This document shows positions 15,737-24,443 of a DNA stretch of 64,000 nt, piece by piece. The translations under genes and the position numbers were made by a program. Every line of letters starts with the position of its first letter. Position 1 is the first letter of the stretch. The DNA is taken from the NCBI RefSeq assembly GCF_022919835.1, contig NZ_CP095074.1:4008001-4072000 (forward strand), given 5' to 3'. Under the pieces are notes generated by a model that saw only the letters and a program-made list of their open reading frames with translations, was not told the DNA's origin and ran no database searches. This DNA comes from Halobacillus shinanisalinarum (GTDB lineage Bacteria > Bacillota > Bacilli > Bacillales > Halobacillaceae).

Positions 15737-18004
15737 ATGTCAGTGTATGATGAGCATTTAGAGAGTGAAAAGGAAAGGTTAACTTTTACAAAGGAGTACA
15801 TGAACCACTTAATCACTGTGCAGGAATCAGGTCAAAAGGCTTTAAAAGAGCGACAGGAAGACACGCTGGCCAGACTGGATTTTAAGGATAGCAGTCTTCG
15901 CTATCAGGAAATGCTTACACATTCAAGCTTCATGAAACTTTCTAAAGACCAGTTAGAGAACCTCAAGAATCTACGTAAGAAACCGTATTTTGCCCGCATC
16001 GACTTTCACCGTAAAGAAAAGACAGACAAAGAAACCTTTTACATTGGAAAAGTATCTTTATTTGACCGTGAAACTCAATTACCGATTATCTTAGATTGGC
16101 GCTCACCTCTAGCAAACGTCTATTATGAAGGACGCTTAGGAGACGTGAGCTATGAAGCACATGGAGAGGTGTATGAAGGTAATGTTTCCTTAAAGCGGCA
16201 ATATCAGATTGAGGACGGAGAACTGCTTGGCTTTCGAGATGTTGATTTAACGACAAAGGATGAGCTGCTTCAGGATTCGCTCGCCCAAAATGCTGAACAC
16301 CGTTTAACTGAGATTGTTTCAACCATTCAAGAAGAACAAAATAGAGTCATACGTGCTGATTTGAGAAAGCCAATCATTGTTCAGGGCGCGGCAGGAAGTG
16401 GAAAGACAACGATTGCCTTACACCGAATTTCCTACTTTTTATACAACATGCGTGATATTTTCAAACCAGATGAAATGCTGATCTTAGCCCCTAACCGCTT
16501 GTTCATTCAGTACATATCTGAGGTGCTTCCAGAGCTCGGTGTAAATAGAGCTAAACAAACGACCTTCTCTGATTTTGTCCAACACATTATCCAAGTGGAT
16601 TGGCCAGTAGTTAGTCAGCATGATGTGTTAATGGGGACCATTGAAAAAGCAGAAGAAGGAGAAACACGTCATTTGCAAATGGCTGGATACAAGGGTTCGA
16701 AGGCTTTTAAACAGCTGCTTGACCGCTATATACAAAAAGTAAAACAAACATACATTGTGGAAGAAGATTTTATGCTAGCAGAATTTAAGATTAAGAGTGG
16801 CGCGAATATTAAGCGCCTGTTTCTTAAGGATTTTCAGCATTTCCCATATGAAGTACGTGTTGAAAAAATAAAACGCGTATTGCAAAGTGAATTGCGACGT
16901 AAGAAGAAGCAAATCATTGAAAAAGTAGCTGCTAAATATGATGACGAATTAGATAAAGCGCTGTTTGGTATGAAGGATAAAGATAAACGTAAAACACGTG
17001 TCAGTTTCTTAATTACTCGAAAAGAAGAAAGACTTAACGAATTGAAGAAACAGGCTCGCACAGCCGTCTCACGCTATATGAAGCAATTCCCTAAGCATAA
17101 GCTGACAAATTTATATAAGTCCATGTATGAAGAGGAAATGTTTTGTTCCTTGGTAGAAGAGGATTCGACAGAGCTTCAGTACCTTCGCAAGACCACAAGC
17201 AAGTATTTACAAAACAAGCAGCTCCACTCGGAAGATCTTGCTCCATTGTTATACATGTACACTTATATAAGTGGATTACATGCTGATGATCAGGTGAAGA
17301 AGGTCGTTGTAGATGAAGCCCAGGATTATAGTTTCCTGGAATTTTATAGTTTGAAAAAAGCCTTTCAAACTGATTTATTTACGATTGTAGGTGACCTCGC
17401 CCAGGGGATTTATCGCTATCGAGGACTGCAAAATTGGGAATCTTTAAAAGAAGTGTTTCGGCAGCCTAGCTACTTAACCTTACAAAAAACCTACCGAACG
17501 ACGATTGAAATCATGAACTTGGCCAACCAATTATTAACTCTAATGCCGGAAGACCTTCCAAAAGCTGAACCTGTAGTGAGGCATGGTCCGCTCCCTGCAT
17601 TTATTGAAAAACAACCAGGTTGGAAGAGAGCGTTTATTAAGGTTATGGATCAGTTGGAAGACAAAGGAATGAACAGCTTTGCTATCGTGACAAAAACGAT
17701 GAAAGAAGCTGCTGAAGTCAGTCAGATCTCTGAAATTAGTTCGCTAAACTTTCAAACGCTTGATGAGCATACGGAAATGGGCGATCGAATGATACTGCCT
17801 GCCTACTTAGCAAAAGGACTGGAATTTGATGTAGTCTTTCTCTATAGTGAGGACCATCCTTTTACAAAAAATGAGCTGGACATAAAGGTGCTCTATGTGG
17901 CCATGACAAGACCGCTTCACGAGTTATATATGATTGGGAATAGCCCACACGACTTTTTACTAGATCATTTAGGACAAGCATCCTATCAAGTTCATTCTTT
18001 CTGA
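15737..18004 (+). CDS. helD: HelD, RNA polymerase recycling helicase-like ATPase
   Basis: 755 aa superfamily-1 ATPase. HelD binds RNA polymerase and releases it from stalled complexes and nucleic acid. Seen: an N-terminal coiled-coil that inserts into the secondary channel (about 1-75), the Walker A motif GAAGSGKTTIALHRISYFLY near residue 220, the Walker B-like VVVDEAQDYSF near 533, GDLAQGIYRYRGL near 557, and the C-terminal motif YLAKGLEFDVVFLY with VAMTRPLHELY (motif VI). The length fits B. subtilis HelD. The start ATG 15737 has the best spacing from AAAGGGA; ATGs at 15719 and 15731 overlap or abut the RBS. Confidence 0.9.
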   Translation: MSVYDEHLESEKERLTFTKEYMNHLITVQESGQKALKERQEDTLARLDFKDSSLRYQEMLTHSSFMKLSKDQLENLKNLRKKPYFARIDFHRKEKTDKETFYIGKVSLFDRETQLPIILDWRSPLANVYYEGRLGDVSYEAHGEVYEGNVSLKRQYQIEDGELLGFRDVDLTTKDELLQDSLAQNAEHRLTEIVSTIQEEQNRVIRADLRKPIIVQGAAGSGKTTIALHRISYFLYNMRDIFKPDEMLILAPNRLFIQYISEVLPELGVNRAKQTTFSDFVQHIIQVDWPVVSQHDVLMGTIEKAEEGETRHLQMAGYKGSKAFKQLLDRYIQKVKQTYIVEEDFMLAEFKIKSGANIKRLFLKDFQHFPYEVRVEKIKRVLQSELRRKKKQIIEKVAAKYDDELDKALFGMKDKDKRKTRVSFLITRKEERLNELKKQARTAVSRYMKQFPKHKLTNLYKSMYEEEMFCSLVEEDSTELQYLRKTTSKYLQNKQLHSEDLAPLLYMYTYISGLHADDQVKKVVVDEAQDYSFLEFYSLKKAFQTDLFTIVGDLAQGIYRYRGLQNWESLKEVFRQPSYLTLQKTYRTTIEIMNLANQLLTLMPEDLPKAEPVVRHGPLPAFIEKQPGWKRAFIKVMDQLEDKGMNSFAIVTKTMKEAAEVSQISEISSLNFQTLDEHTEMGDRMILPAYLAKGLEFDVVFLYSEDHPFTKNELDIKVLYVAMTRPLHELYMIGNSPHDFLLDHLGQASYQVHSF

Positions 18005-18071
18005 TCATAACGTTTAACTTGATCGTCATTACGGGTAAATTATTTTTATGGAAAAAAGGAGTGGATAGTAG

Positions 18072-18896
18072 ATGAGTTTAACGGATGTAACTACATTAAG
18101 TAATGGAGTGAAAATGCCCTGGGTTGGTTTGGGTGTTTACAAAATGGACAGTGGAGAGGAAGTTGTAAATGCTGTCAGATCAGCCTTGGACCTTGGATAC
18201 CGGCACTTGGATACAGCCTCCTTCTACGATAATGAAGAGGGAGTAGGACAGGCAATTAAGGAAAGCGGGATTCCTCGTGAAGAGTTATTTATTACAACAA
18301 AAGTGTGGAATGATGAACAAGGCTATGAAGAAACATTGGAGGCCTTCGATCGAAGCAGGGAGAAATTGGGTGTTGATTACTTAGATCTTTATCTGATCCA
18401 TTGGCCTATTCAAGGCAGATATAAAGATACGTGGAAAGCATTAGAGAAGCTTTATAAAGATGGAAAGGTTAAAGCCATCGGAGTGAGCAACTTCCTGACG
18501 CATCACCTGGACGACCTTTTAAAAGATGCTGAGATTAAGCCGATGGTCAACCAAGTCGAATTGCACCCGGAACTATATCAAAAAGAAATGATTGATTATT
18601 GTAAGCAGCAAGATATTCAGGTTGAAGCCTGGTCACCGATTGGCCGAGGAAATTACCTGGATAATCCCGTCTTACAAGAATTAGCGGAGGAATATAATAA
18701 AACACCGGCGCAGATTATTTTAAGATGGGACTTGCAGCATGGTATTGTGACGATTCCAAAATCGACCCATAAGGAACGGCAACAGGAGAATGCTGACCTA
18801 TTTGATTTCGAATTAACGGATAACGAAGTAGAGAAAATTAATGGCTTAAACAAAAATAATCGTCTGGGACCACACCCCGATGAAATAGGAAAATGA
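18072..18896 (+). CDS. Aldo/keto reductase (YvgN-like)
   Basis: 274 aa NADPH-dependent aldo/keto reductase with the complete catalytic tetrad D47, Y52, K77 and H110 (HLDTASFYDNEE, TTKVWN, YLIHWPI). Signature GVSNFLTHHLDDL and the cofactor-binding IPKSTHKERQQEN near the C terminus are present. It resembles B. subtilis YvgN, a glyoxal/methylglyoxal reductase, so aldehyde detoxification is a good guess. RBS AAAGGAGT. An intrinsic terminator follows at once. Confidence 0.9.
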   Translation: MSLTDVTTLSNGVKMPWVGLGVYKMDSGEEVVNAVRSALDLGYRHLDTASFYDNEEGVGQAIKESGIPREELFITTKVWNDEQGYEETLEAFDRSREKLGVDYLDLYLIHWPIQGRYKDTWKALEKLYKDGKVKAIGVSNFLTHHLDDLLKDAEIKPMVNQVELHPELYQKEMIDYCKQQDIQVEAWSPIGRGNYLDNPVLQELAEEYNKTPAQIILRWDLQHGIVTIPKSTHKERQQENADLFDFELTDNEVEKINGLNKNNRLGPHPDEIGK

Positions 18897-18906
18897 ATGA
18901 TTGGGA

Positions 18907-18934
18907 CCCACTCTGACAGCTGAGTGGGTTTTTT
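18907..18934 (+). terminator. Intrinsic terminator after aldo/keto reductase
   Basis: CCCACTC / GAGTGGG stem with a T run. Confidence 0.88.
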
Positions 18935-18951
18935 AATGGTTTGGAACTTAG

Positions 18952-19055
18952 GATTCTATCCTAATTTCGATTATTCTATCTAAAGTCTTAAAGATTCTGC
19001 CAAAACTTGCGAGGATTCTACTCAAACGCCAAAAGATTCATCCCGTACCCCATGA
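18952..19055. repeat. Degenerate 21-nt tandem repeat, five units
   Basis: GATTCT or a close variant recurs at 18952, 18972, 18993, 19014 and 19035, that is every 20-21 bases, each time followed by a similar C/A-rich tail (for example GATTCTGCCAAAACTTGCGAG). Units three and four are the most alike. It does not encode an obvious protein repeat in any frame. Confidence 0.6.
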
Positions 19056-19102
19056 ATAGAAAGCATAAATTAGCTAATTATCATTTATTTCCAAAGAAAA
19101 CA

Positions 19103-19131
19103 TTGCATTAATTTTCCGAAAATTATATAAT
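19103..19131 (+). promoter_or_regulatory. Sigma-A promoter of the bmrCD leader
   Basis: -35 TTGCAT at 19103-19108 and a consensus -10 TATAAT at 19126-19131, spaced by exactly 17 bases. It is the only strong promoter between the 21-nt repeats and bmrC and implies a leader of about 465 nt. Confidence 0.75.
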
Positions 19132-19162
19132 AAGTAATCATTGAGAAAAGGAGGTCACGACC

Positions 19163-19222
19163 ATGGAAAAGCGAAACGTACGATTCAATGTTAACTTAAT
19201 ATGGTTCGTGACCAGCCGTTAG
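19163..19222 (+). CDS. 19-residue leader peptide of the bmrCD attenuator
   Basis: ATG with an excellent RBS (AAAGGAGGTC) encodes MEKRNVRFNVNLIWFVTSR and stops at 19220. It starts about 25 bases after the predicted transcription start. Its first codons and its last codons form the two arms of a hairpin, so a ribosome stalled inside would change the fold. Function is inferred as the analogue of B. subtilis BmrB, which is longer; no sequence similarity is claimed. Confidence 0.65.
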   Translation: MEKRNVRFNVNLIWFVTSR

Positions 19223-19286
19223 TCTCCTAGACATTTATAAGATCATTACCGGGGGTCACGTATATACGTGGCTCTTTTATGTCTCT

Positions 19287-19315
19287 AAGCATACGTCACG
19301 CACGTATGCTTTTTT
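19287..19315 (+). terminator. Leader terminator upstream of bmrCD
   Basis: Stem AGCATACGT / ACGTATGCT, loop CACGC, then six T residues, about 290 bases before bmrC and with no gene ending upstream. This is the probable decision point of attenuation. Confidence 0.8.
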
Positions 19316-19331
19316 CGTGTCTAAATGCTTT

Positions 19332-19468
19332 TTCATGGTGTCTAGTTCCAGCTCGCAGCTCCTATCGAGATAAGTCAATCCACTCTGTGACGAAAACCCA
19401 CGTCACGACGTGTTTTGACTTATCCGTACGGAGCTAAACACTCGCCTGCACTTTTCTTGGTGTCTAGC
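19332..19468. repeat. About 123-bp interspersed palindromic element between direct repeats
   Basis: A 14-nt sequence TTC(A/T)TGGTGTCTAG occurs at 19332 and again at 19455, differing at one base. Between them lie nested inverted repeats: AGCTCC..GGAGCT and GATAAGTCA..TGACTTATC. The general form (GTGTCTAG, long stem with AAGTCA/TGACTT arms, CTTTTCTTGGTGTCTAG) is one I have seen scattered in Bacillaceae genomes; a non-coding, possibly mobile repeat is inferred. It sits inside the transcribed leader of bmrCD, after the terminator. Confidence 0.55.
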
Positions 19469-19520
19469 GGCTATGACCGCCGCTTTACATAAATAAATCA
19501 TTACAGGAGGTTTTTATGAA

Positions 19521-19577
19521 ATGAGTAACAACAGGACTCGAAAAGAATGGAACGAGGATTGGAAAGAAAGCGGTTAG
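19521..19577 (+). CDS. 18-residue small ORF before bmrC
   Basis: A near-perfect RBS (CAGGAGG) precedes ATGAAATGA: a two-codon ORF (MK) whose stop overlaps the ATG at 19521. The second ORF encodes MSNNRTRKEWNEDWKESG and ends 28 bases before the bmrC start. It is highly charged, with no membrane segment. It may be a second leader peptide or a coupling ORF for bmrC translation. No homologue is known to me. Confidence 0.5.
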   Translation: MSNNRTRKEWNEDWKESG

Positions 19578-19605
19578 CTTGTGAACAAATGAAAGGGTGA
19601 TAGGT

Positions 19606-21354
19606 ATGTTTAGTGTGTTAGTGAAATTACGTTGGTTCTTTAAGCAATACTGGAAAAGATACACATTTGCCATTGTGGCTCTGATTATTGTCAGTGCGAT
19701 TGATTTGATTCCGCCTAAATTGGTTGGAATGGCTATTGATGAAATACAGTTTAATACATTAACGATGGAGCACTTAATCGATGTATTGCTTTTATACGGT
19801 GGTTTAATTATTGCCAGCTATACCATCTCTTATTTGTGGGACTATACGTTATTCAGTGGAGCTATGATTATGGAGCGTAGTATGCGGTCAAAACTTATGA
19901 ATCATTTCTTGAAAATGACGCCTACTTTTTTTCAGCTTAATAAGACTGGTGATTTAATGGCGAGAGCAACAAATGACCTTAAGGCTCTTACAATGACGGC
20001 AGGCTTCGGAATCTTGACATTGGTTGACTCCACCATTTTTATGATTTTAATTATTGCGGTGATGGGGTTTACCATTAGTTTTAAATTAACTCTGGCGGCA
20101 CTGCTTCCGCTTCCGATTATGGCGTTTGTCATGAATAAGTATGGTGGAGTGATTCATACGAGGTTTATGGAAGCCCAAGAAGCTTTTGGTGATTTAAATA
20201 ATAATGTTTTGGAATCCGTAAGAGGTGTACGGGTCATTCGGGCATTTGTTCAAGAAAAGCACGATGAACAAAGGTTTCAAAATATGACCGAAGAGGTGTA
20301 CGAAAAGAATGTCGAGGTCGCAAAGGTAGATGCTTTGTTTGAACCTACAATAACGATCTTAGTAGGAATCTCTTACACGATAGGACTGGGGTATGGGGCC
20401 TCCTTAGTTTTTCACAATGTGATTACCTTAGGTGAAATGGTCTCCTTTAATGTTTATTTAGGGATGTTAATTTGGCCCATGTTTGCAGTAGGTGAATTGA
20501 TTAATGTGATGCAGCGGGGGAATGCGTCACTTGATCGTGTAAACGAGACATTAGGTTACAAGCCAGATGTTTTGTCTCCTGCCAATCCGAAAAGTCTCGA
20601 TTACCCTCATACGATTGAATTTAATGGCGTTGATTTCCAGTATCCTGGATCGGAAGCAAAGGGATTAAGTCAGTTAACTGTTTCGATTAAACGAGGGCAA
20701 ACGGTGGGGATTGTCGGGAAGACAGGGTCAGGGAAAACCACCCTATTCAGACAGCTTCTCCGTGAATACCCTGGATTGAAAGGTTCGTTACAAATTAGTG
20801 CGGTAGATATCGAAGATCTGGACTTAGAAGCGACTCGCTCCTGGATTGGTTATGTCCCACAAGAGCAAATTTTATTTTCAAAAACCGTTCGTGAAAATAT
20901 TCAGTTTGGTAAGAAGGACGCAACAGATGAGGAAATTTATCGAGTGATGAAGTTAGCTTATTTCCTTGAAGATATGAAAATTTTACCGAAAGGCTTAGAC
21001 ACAATGGTTGGCGAAAGTGGTGTCACCCTTTCTGGTGGTCAGAAACAGAGAGTTGCCATTGCCCGAGCTTTTATCATGGACCCGGAAATTCTTATGCTGG
21101 ATGATGCCATGTCTGCCGTCGATGGCAAGACGGAAGCGGAAATTATCAAACACCTAAGGAAGGAACGAGAAGGTAAAACGACATTGATTGCTGCCCACCG
21201 TTTGTCTGCCGTGACACATGCTGATCATATTCTCGTCCTTGAGGAAGGACAGATTATCGAGCAAGGCACACACGCTCAGCTTATGAAGCAACACGGATGG
21301 TATCAAACACAGTATGACCATCAACAGCTTGGAGAACAGGAGGTGGGAGAATGA
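19606..21354 (+). CDS. bmrC: Heterodimeric ABC multidrug exporter subunit BmrC
   Basis: 582 aa half-transporter: six membrane helices (about 15-310) and an ATPase domain (about 335-575). Walker A GKTGSGKTT, signature LSGGQKQR and Walker B LMLDDAMSAVD are seen. The catalytic glutamate is replaced by aspartate D500, exactly as in the degenerate site of B. subtilis BmrC, so the BmrC/BmrD pair has one weak ATP site. The ATG 19606 (RBS AAAGGG) is preferred to an in-frame GTG at 19597. It overlaps bmrD by four bases. Expected role: efflux of drugs, induced by ribosome-targeting antibiotics. Confidence 0.92.
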   Translation: MFSVLVKLRWFFKQYWKRYTFAIVALIIVSAIDLIPPKLVGMAIDEIQFNTLTMEHLIDVLLLYGGLIIASYTISYLWDYTLFSGAMIMERSMRSKLMNHFLKMTPTFFQLNKTGDLMARATNDLKALTMTAGFGILTLVDSTIFMILIIAVMGFTISFKLTLAALLPLPIMAFVMNKYGGVIHTRFMEAQEAFGDLNNNVLESVRGVRVIRAFVQEKHDEQRFQNMTEEVYEKNVEVAKVDALFEPTITILVGISYTIGLGYGASLVFHNVITLGEMVSFNVYLGMLIWPMFAVGELINVMQRGNASLDRVNETLGYKPDVLSPANPKSLDYPHTIEFNGVDFQYPGSEAKGLSQLTVSIKRGQTVGIVGKTGSGKTTLFRQLLREYPGLKGSLQISAVDIEDLDLEATRSWIGYVPQEQILFSKTVRENIQFGKKDATDEEIYRVMKLAYFLEDMKILPKGLDTMVGESGVTLSGGQKQRVAIARAFIMDPEILMLDDAMSAVDGKTEAEIIKHLRKEREGKTTLIAAHRLSAVTHADHILVLEEGQIIEQGTHAQLMKQHGWYQTQYDHQQLGEQEVGE

Positions 21355-23378
21355 AGAAGCCTTCAACAGAACGTAGATTATTAAATTTTGCTTTATTGTA
21401 TAGAAAGAGCATCTTAATCGGTCTCGTGTGTCTGATCATTGCTGTTGCACTAGAACTGACGGGTCCTTTCATTGCGAAACGATTAATAGATGAGCACATC
21501 GTTGGCATCGAAGATCAATGGCATGAGGTAGAGGAGAGGGATGCTTACACGGTTTCTTATCATGGTGAACTATATAAACGTGCGGATCGAATCCAAGAAA
21601 CGGATCAAATTACAAGTACAGCGACCATTTTACAGGTGGGAAGAAATTATGTTTTTGTAACTGAATCCGTTTCACTTACAGGGAGCCGAAGTTTTGAGAA
21701 TGGAATGATTACCATTGATACAAACAGCGAGACAACTAAGGCAGAAGCACAGAAACTATCATTAAATGAGCTGTACCGTTTCTTTCAGCCAGAGCAACGA
21801 TCAATCTATTGGCTGCTTGCTATCTATCTCGGCCTATTATTGATTGCTGCCGTTTTCCAATTTGTGCACACCTTTATTTTACAAAAAACGTCCAATCGAA
21901 TTATTAAGATGATGAGGGACGATGTGTTTGCCCATATTCAGCGGCTGCCGGTTCATTACTTTATTGATCAGCCGGCCGGAAAAATTGTGGCACGGGTAAC
22001 CAATGATACGGAGGCGATTCGTGAACTATATGTGAAGGTATTGGCCACCTTTGTCACAAGTATTTTTTATATGGCGGGAATCTATATTGCCCTGTTTTTG
22101 CTGGATATGAAGCTTGCACTCATGTGTTTATTGCTTATCCCGATCATTGCGGGCTGGATGAAGCTGTATAAGCATTTTGGCGGGAAGTACAATACTGTCG
22201 TCAGGTCTACGGTCAGTGATATGAATGGAAATATTAATGAAGCGATTCAAGGAATGTCGATTATTCAAGCTTTTCGTCAAGAAAAACAGACATCCACTGA
22301 ATTTGAGAGCTTAAATTCGAAACACTTTAATTACGAACGGAAGCTTGTCCGCCTTAGTGCTCTAACTTCGTTTAACTTAGTAAATGTACTGAGGAACCTC
22401 GCTTTTGTCGGATTCATTTGGTATTTTGGATCTTCCTCCATAGGTGCAGAAGGAATTGTAACAGCGGGAGTGCTTTATGCATTTGTTGATTACTTGAACC
22501 GCCTGTTTCAACCCGTGACTGATCTTGTTAATCAACTGCCGCAGCTTGAACAAGCAAGGGTCGCTGCCGGGCGTGTCTTCTCCATGCTGGACGAGACAGG
22601 GGAGGAACAGAATCATCAGCGGATTTCCCGTTATCAAGGCCATATTGTATTCAAGAATGTAACTTTTGCCTATTTAGAAAATGAGAACGTGCTTAAAGAC
22701 ATTAACTTTGAGGTTAAATCAGGACAGACTGCGGCCTTTGTTGGTCATACAGGGTCAGGGAAAAGCTCGATTATGAATCTGCTTTTTCGTTTTTATGATC
22801 CTCAAGCCGGGGAAATTACGATAGATGGTCATTCTACAAGAGAATGGTCCAGGCAACAGGTTCGCAGTCACATGGGGATTGTACTTCAAGATCCATTCAT
22901 ATTCTCTGGAACAATTTTATCGAATGTGACAATGAATGATGAAAAAATTACCAGAGAAATGGCTGTCCACGCCTTGAAAGCTGTCGGAGCCGATCGTTTC
23001 ATTGAAAAATTACCAGATCAATATGATACTGCTGTTAAAGAGAAGGGAGATTCTTTATCAATGGGAGAACGGCAGCTGATATCTTTTGCGAGGGCTCTCG
23101 CTTTTGATCCTGCTATCTTAATTTTAGATGAAGCGACAGCAAATATTGACACGGAAACAGAGCAATTGATTCAGCAGGCATTAGAAGTATTAAAACAAGG
23201 CCGTACAACGCTTGTGATAGCCCATCGTTTGTCGACCATTCAACAGGCTGATCAAATCTTCGTATTAAATCATGGTACAATGATAGAACAGGGAACACAT
23301 AGTGAACTCCTTGTCGAAGGAGGACACTATTATCACATGTATAAAATGCAGCAAGGCGCTGTGAAAACGAGTGTGTAA
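21351..23378 (+). CDS. bmrD: Heterodimeric ABC multidrug exporter subunit BmrD
   Basis: 675 aa partner of BmrC. It has the long extracytoplasmic insert between helices 1 and 2 (about 45-140) that is characteristic of BmrD, then the rest of the transmembrane domain and an ATPase domain (about 430-665). Walker A VGHTGSGKSS, signature with altered sequence LSMGERQ, Walker B LILDEATANID with catalytic glutamate E594. Start ATG overlaps the bmrC stop (ATGA) with RBS GGAGGTGGG, so translation is coupled. Together with BmrC it should form the functional exporter. Confidence 0.92.
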   Translation: MKKPSTERRLLNFALLYRKSILIGLVCLIIAVALELTGPFIAKRLIDEHIVGIEDQWHEVEERDAYTVSYHGELYKRADRIQETDQITSTATILQVGRNYVFVTESVSLTGSRSFENGMITIDTNSETTKAEAQKLSLNELYRFFQPEQRSIYWLLAIYLGLLLIAAVFQFVHTFILQKTSNRIIKMMRDDVFAHIQRLPVHYFIDQPAGKIVARVTNDTEAIRELYVKVLATFVTSIFYMAGIYIALFLLDMKLALMCLLLIPIIAGWMKLYKHFGGKYNTVVRSTVSDMNGNINEAIQGMSIIQAFRQEKQTSTEFESLNSKHFNYERKLVRLSALTSFNLVNVLRNLAFVGFIWYFGSSSIGAEGIVTAGVLYAFVDYLNRLFQPVTDLVNQLPQLEQARVAAGRVFSMLDETGEEQNHQRISRYQGHIVFKNVTFAYLENENVLKDINFEVKSGQTAAFVGHTGSGKSSIMNLLFRFYDPQAGEITIDGHSTREWSRQQVRSHMGIVLQDPFIFSGTILSNVTMNDEKITREMAVHALKAVGADRFIEKLPDQYDTAVKEKGDSLSMGERQLISFARALAFDPAILILDEATANIDTETEQLIQQALEVLKQGRTTLVIAHRLSTIQQADQIFVLNHGTMIEQGTHSELLVEGGHYYHMYKMQQGAVKTSV

Positions 23379-23416
23379 TGTGGTTCCTATTCTAGTGGGT
23401 CATGAGGTGTCAACGT

Positions 23417-24253
23417 ATGAGAGACCGTGATGATGATCAAAAACCTGATATGATTGACGATGACTTATATGAAGAAATAGATGATGAGGAGCTGTATGAG
23501 CTCATTCAGGAAGAAAAGAGGAAGGCCTGGGAACGGGAACGTATAGAAAAAGAGGAGAGAAAATCTAAGCGCCCTTTTCCGAGATGGCTTTTTTATTTAA
23601 TTGCTATTATGATGGTAACAAATATCGTTGCCGTTTTGCCGAATACGTTTTCTATCCCTGCGATTGATTTCTTAGTGACCTCGGCAAAGCTATCAAATGA
23701 TGCTGATATCGATCGTTATCAAGAGGCAGTTGTGGTTGTTGAGGCAGGCCAAAAGAAGGGAACAGGATTTGCTATTGATGGTGACGGGACAATTATAACA
23801 AACCATCATGTCATAGAGGGGGAGAACAGGATATCCATTGCTTTCCCGGAAAAAGGCCTGTTTAACGCTGAAGTCGTTGAGAAGTTTCCTGAAGTGGACC
23901 TAGCCGTATTGCAAGCTGAGGGCAGTGACTTCCCACATCTGAGATTAGCGAAGGATACATCGTTTGAAGAAGAGGAGTCCTTTTACTTTATCGGTAATCC
24001 TTTAAGATTTACGGGAATTGCAAACAAAGGTACGATTATTGGTTACACAACCTTAGACGACTGGAGTCAGCCCGTACTAATGCTAGATGCTCCTATCTAT
24101 CGAGGGAATTCAGGGAGTCCTGTCATTAATCAAGAAGGAAAAGTAATCGCTGTTGTTTTCGCGACGTTGGACGATGAGCAAGAGGGGCGTGTAGGTCTTG
24201 CCACCCCTATTGACTACTATTATGAGAAAACAAATGAAGAGCCCCTTAAGTAA
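23417..24253 (+). CDS. Membrane-anchored HtrA-like serine protease without PDZ domain
   Basis: 278 aa trypsin-fold (S1C) protease. A very acidic cytoplasmic N terminus (about 1-50, DDDLYEEIDDEELYELIQEE) is followed by a basic stretch, one membrane helix (about 56-76) and an exported protease domain. The triad is H131 (NHHVIEG), D161 (VDLAVLQ) and S232 (GNSGSPV). The PDZ domain of typical HtrA proteins is absent. ATG 23417 is chosen with GAGGTG upstream. It follows bmrD by 38 bases and could be in the same operon. Envelope protein quality control is inferred. Confidence 0.82.
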   Translation: MRDRDDDQKPDMIDDDLYEEIDDEELYELIQEEKRKAWERERIEKEERKSKRPFPRWLFYLIAIMMVTNIVAVLPNTFSIPAIDFLVTSAKLSNDADIDRYQEAVVVVEAGQKKGTGFAIDGDGTIITNHHVIEGENRISIAFPEKGLFNAEVVEKFPEVDLAVLQAEGSDFPHLRLAKDTSFEEEESFYFIGNPLRFTGIANKGTIIGYTTLDDWSQPVLMLDAPIYRGNSGSPVINQEGKVIAVVFATLDDEQEGRVGLATPIDYYYEKTNEEPLK

Positions 24254-24281
24254 TAGTGGCCATTTACCTTAGGGGGCTTTT
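24241..24281 (+). terminator. Terminator overlapping the protease stop
   Basis: GCCCCTTAAG pairs with CTTAGGGGGC (imperfect) and TTTTG follows. Confidence 0.65.
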
Positions 24282-24443
24282 GTGGTTCAATATCATCACT
24301 TGATTGTAGTTATAAAGTCCCTTTTATAGAATAAACGTTTCTCTTTAACAGGCTAATGGATATAAGATGAATCAAAGTACCTACTTTTTGAAATGATTAT
24401 TTAACAAAATGTAAATCGTGTGTGGTGGAATATAGGCGCGATT

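Larger units (their letters stand above)
19151..19315 (+). promoter_or_regulatory. Attenuator leader of bmrCD: competing hairpins and terminator
   Basis: GGTCACGACCAT (19153-19164, covering the leader-ORF start) is nearly complementary to ATGGTTCGTGACC (19201-19213, end of that ORF). The same TCGTGACC can instead pair with GGGTCACG further on (about 19254-19260), whose CACG is also half of the palindrome CACGTATATACGTG. A separate strong terminator, AGCATACGT / ACGTATGCT with T run, lies at 19287-19315. Mutually exclusive pairing around a translated mini-ORF is the layout of ribosome-mediated attenuation. B. subtilis bmrCD is controlled in this way through bmrB. Confidence 0.7.

Noticed and set aside
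18952..19055. Possibility of a CRISPR array
   Set aside because: Units are contiguous, degenerate and 21 nt long with no unique spacers, and no cas genes are present.
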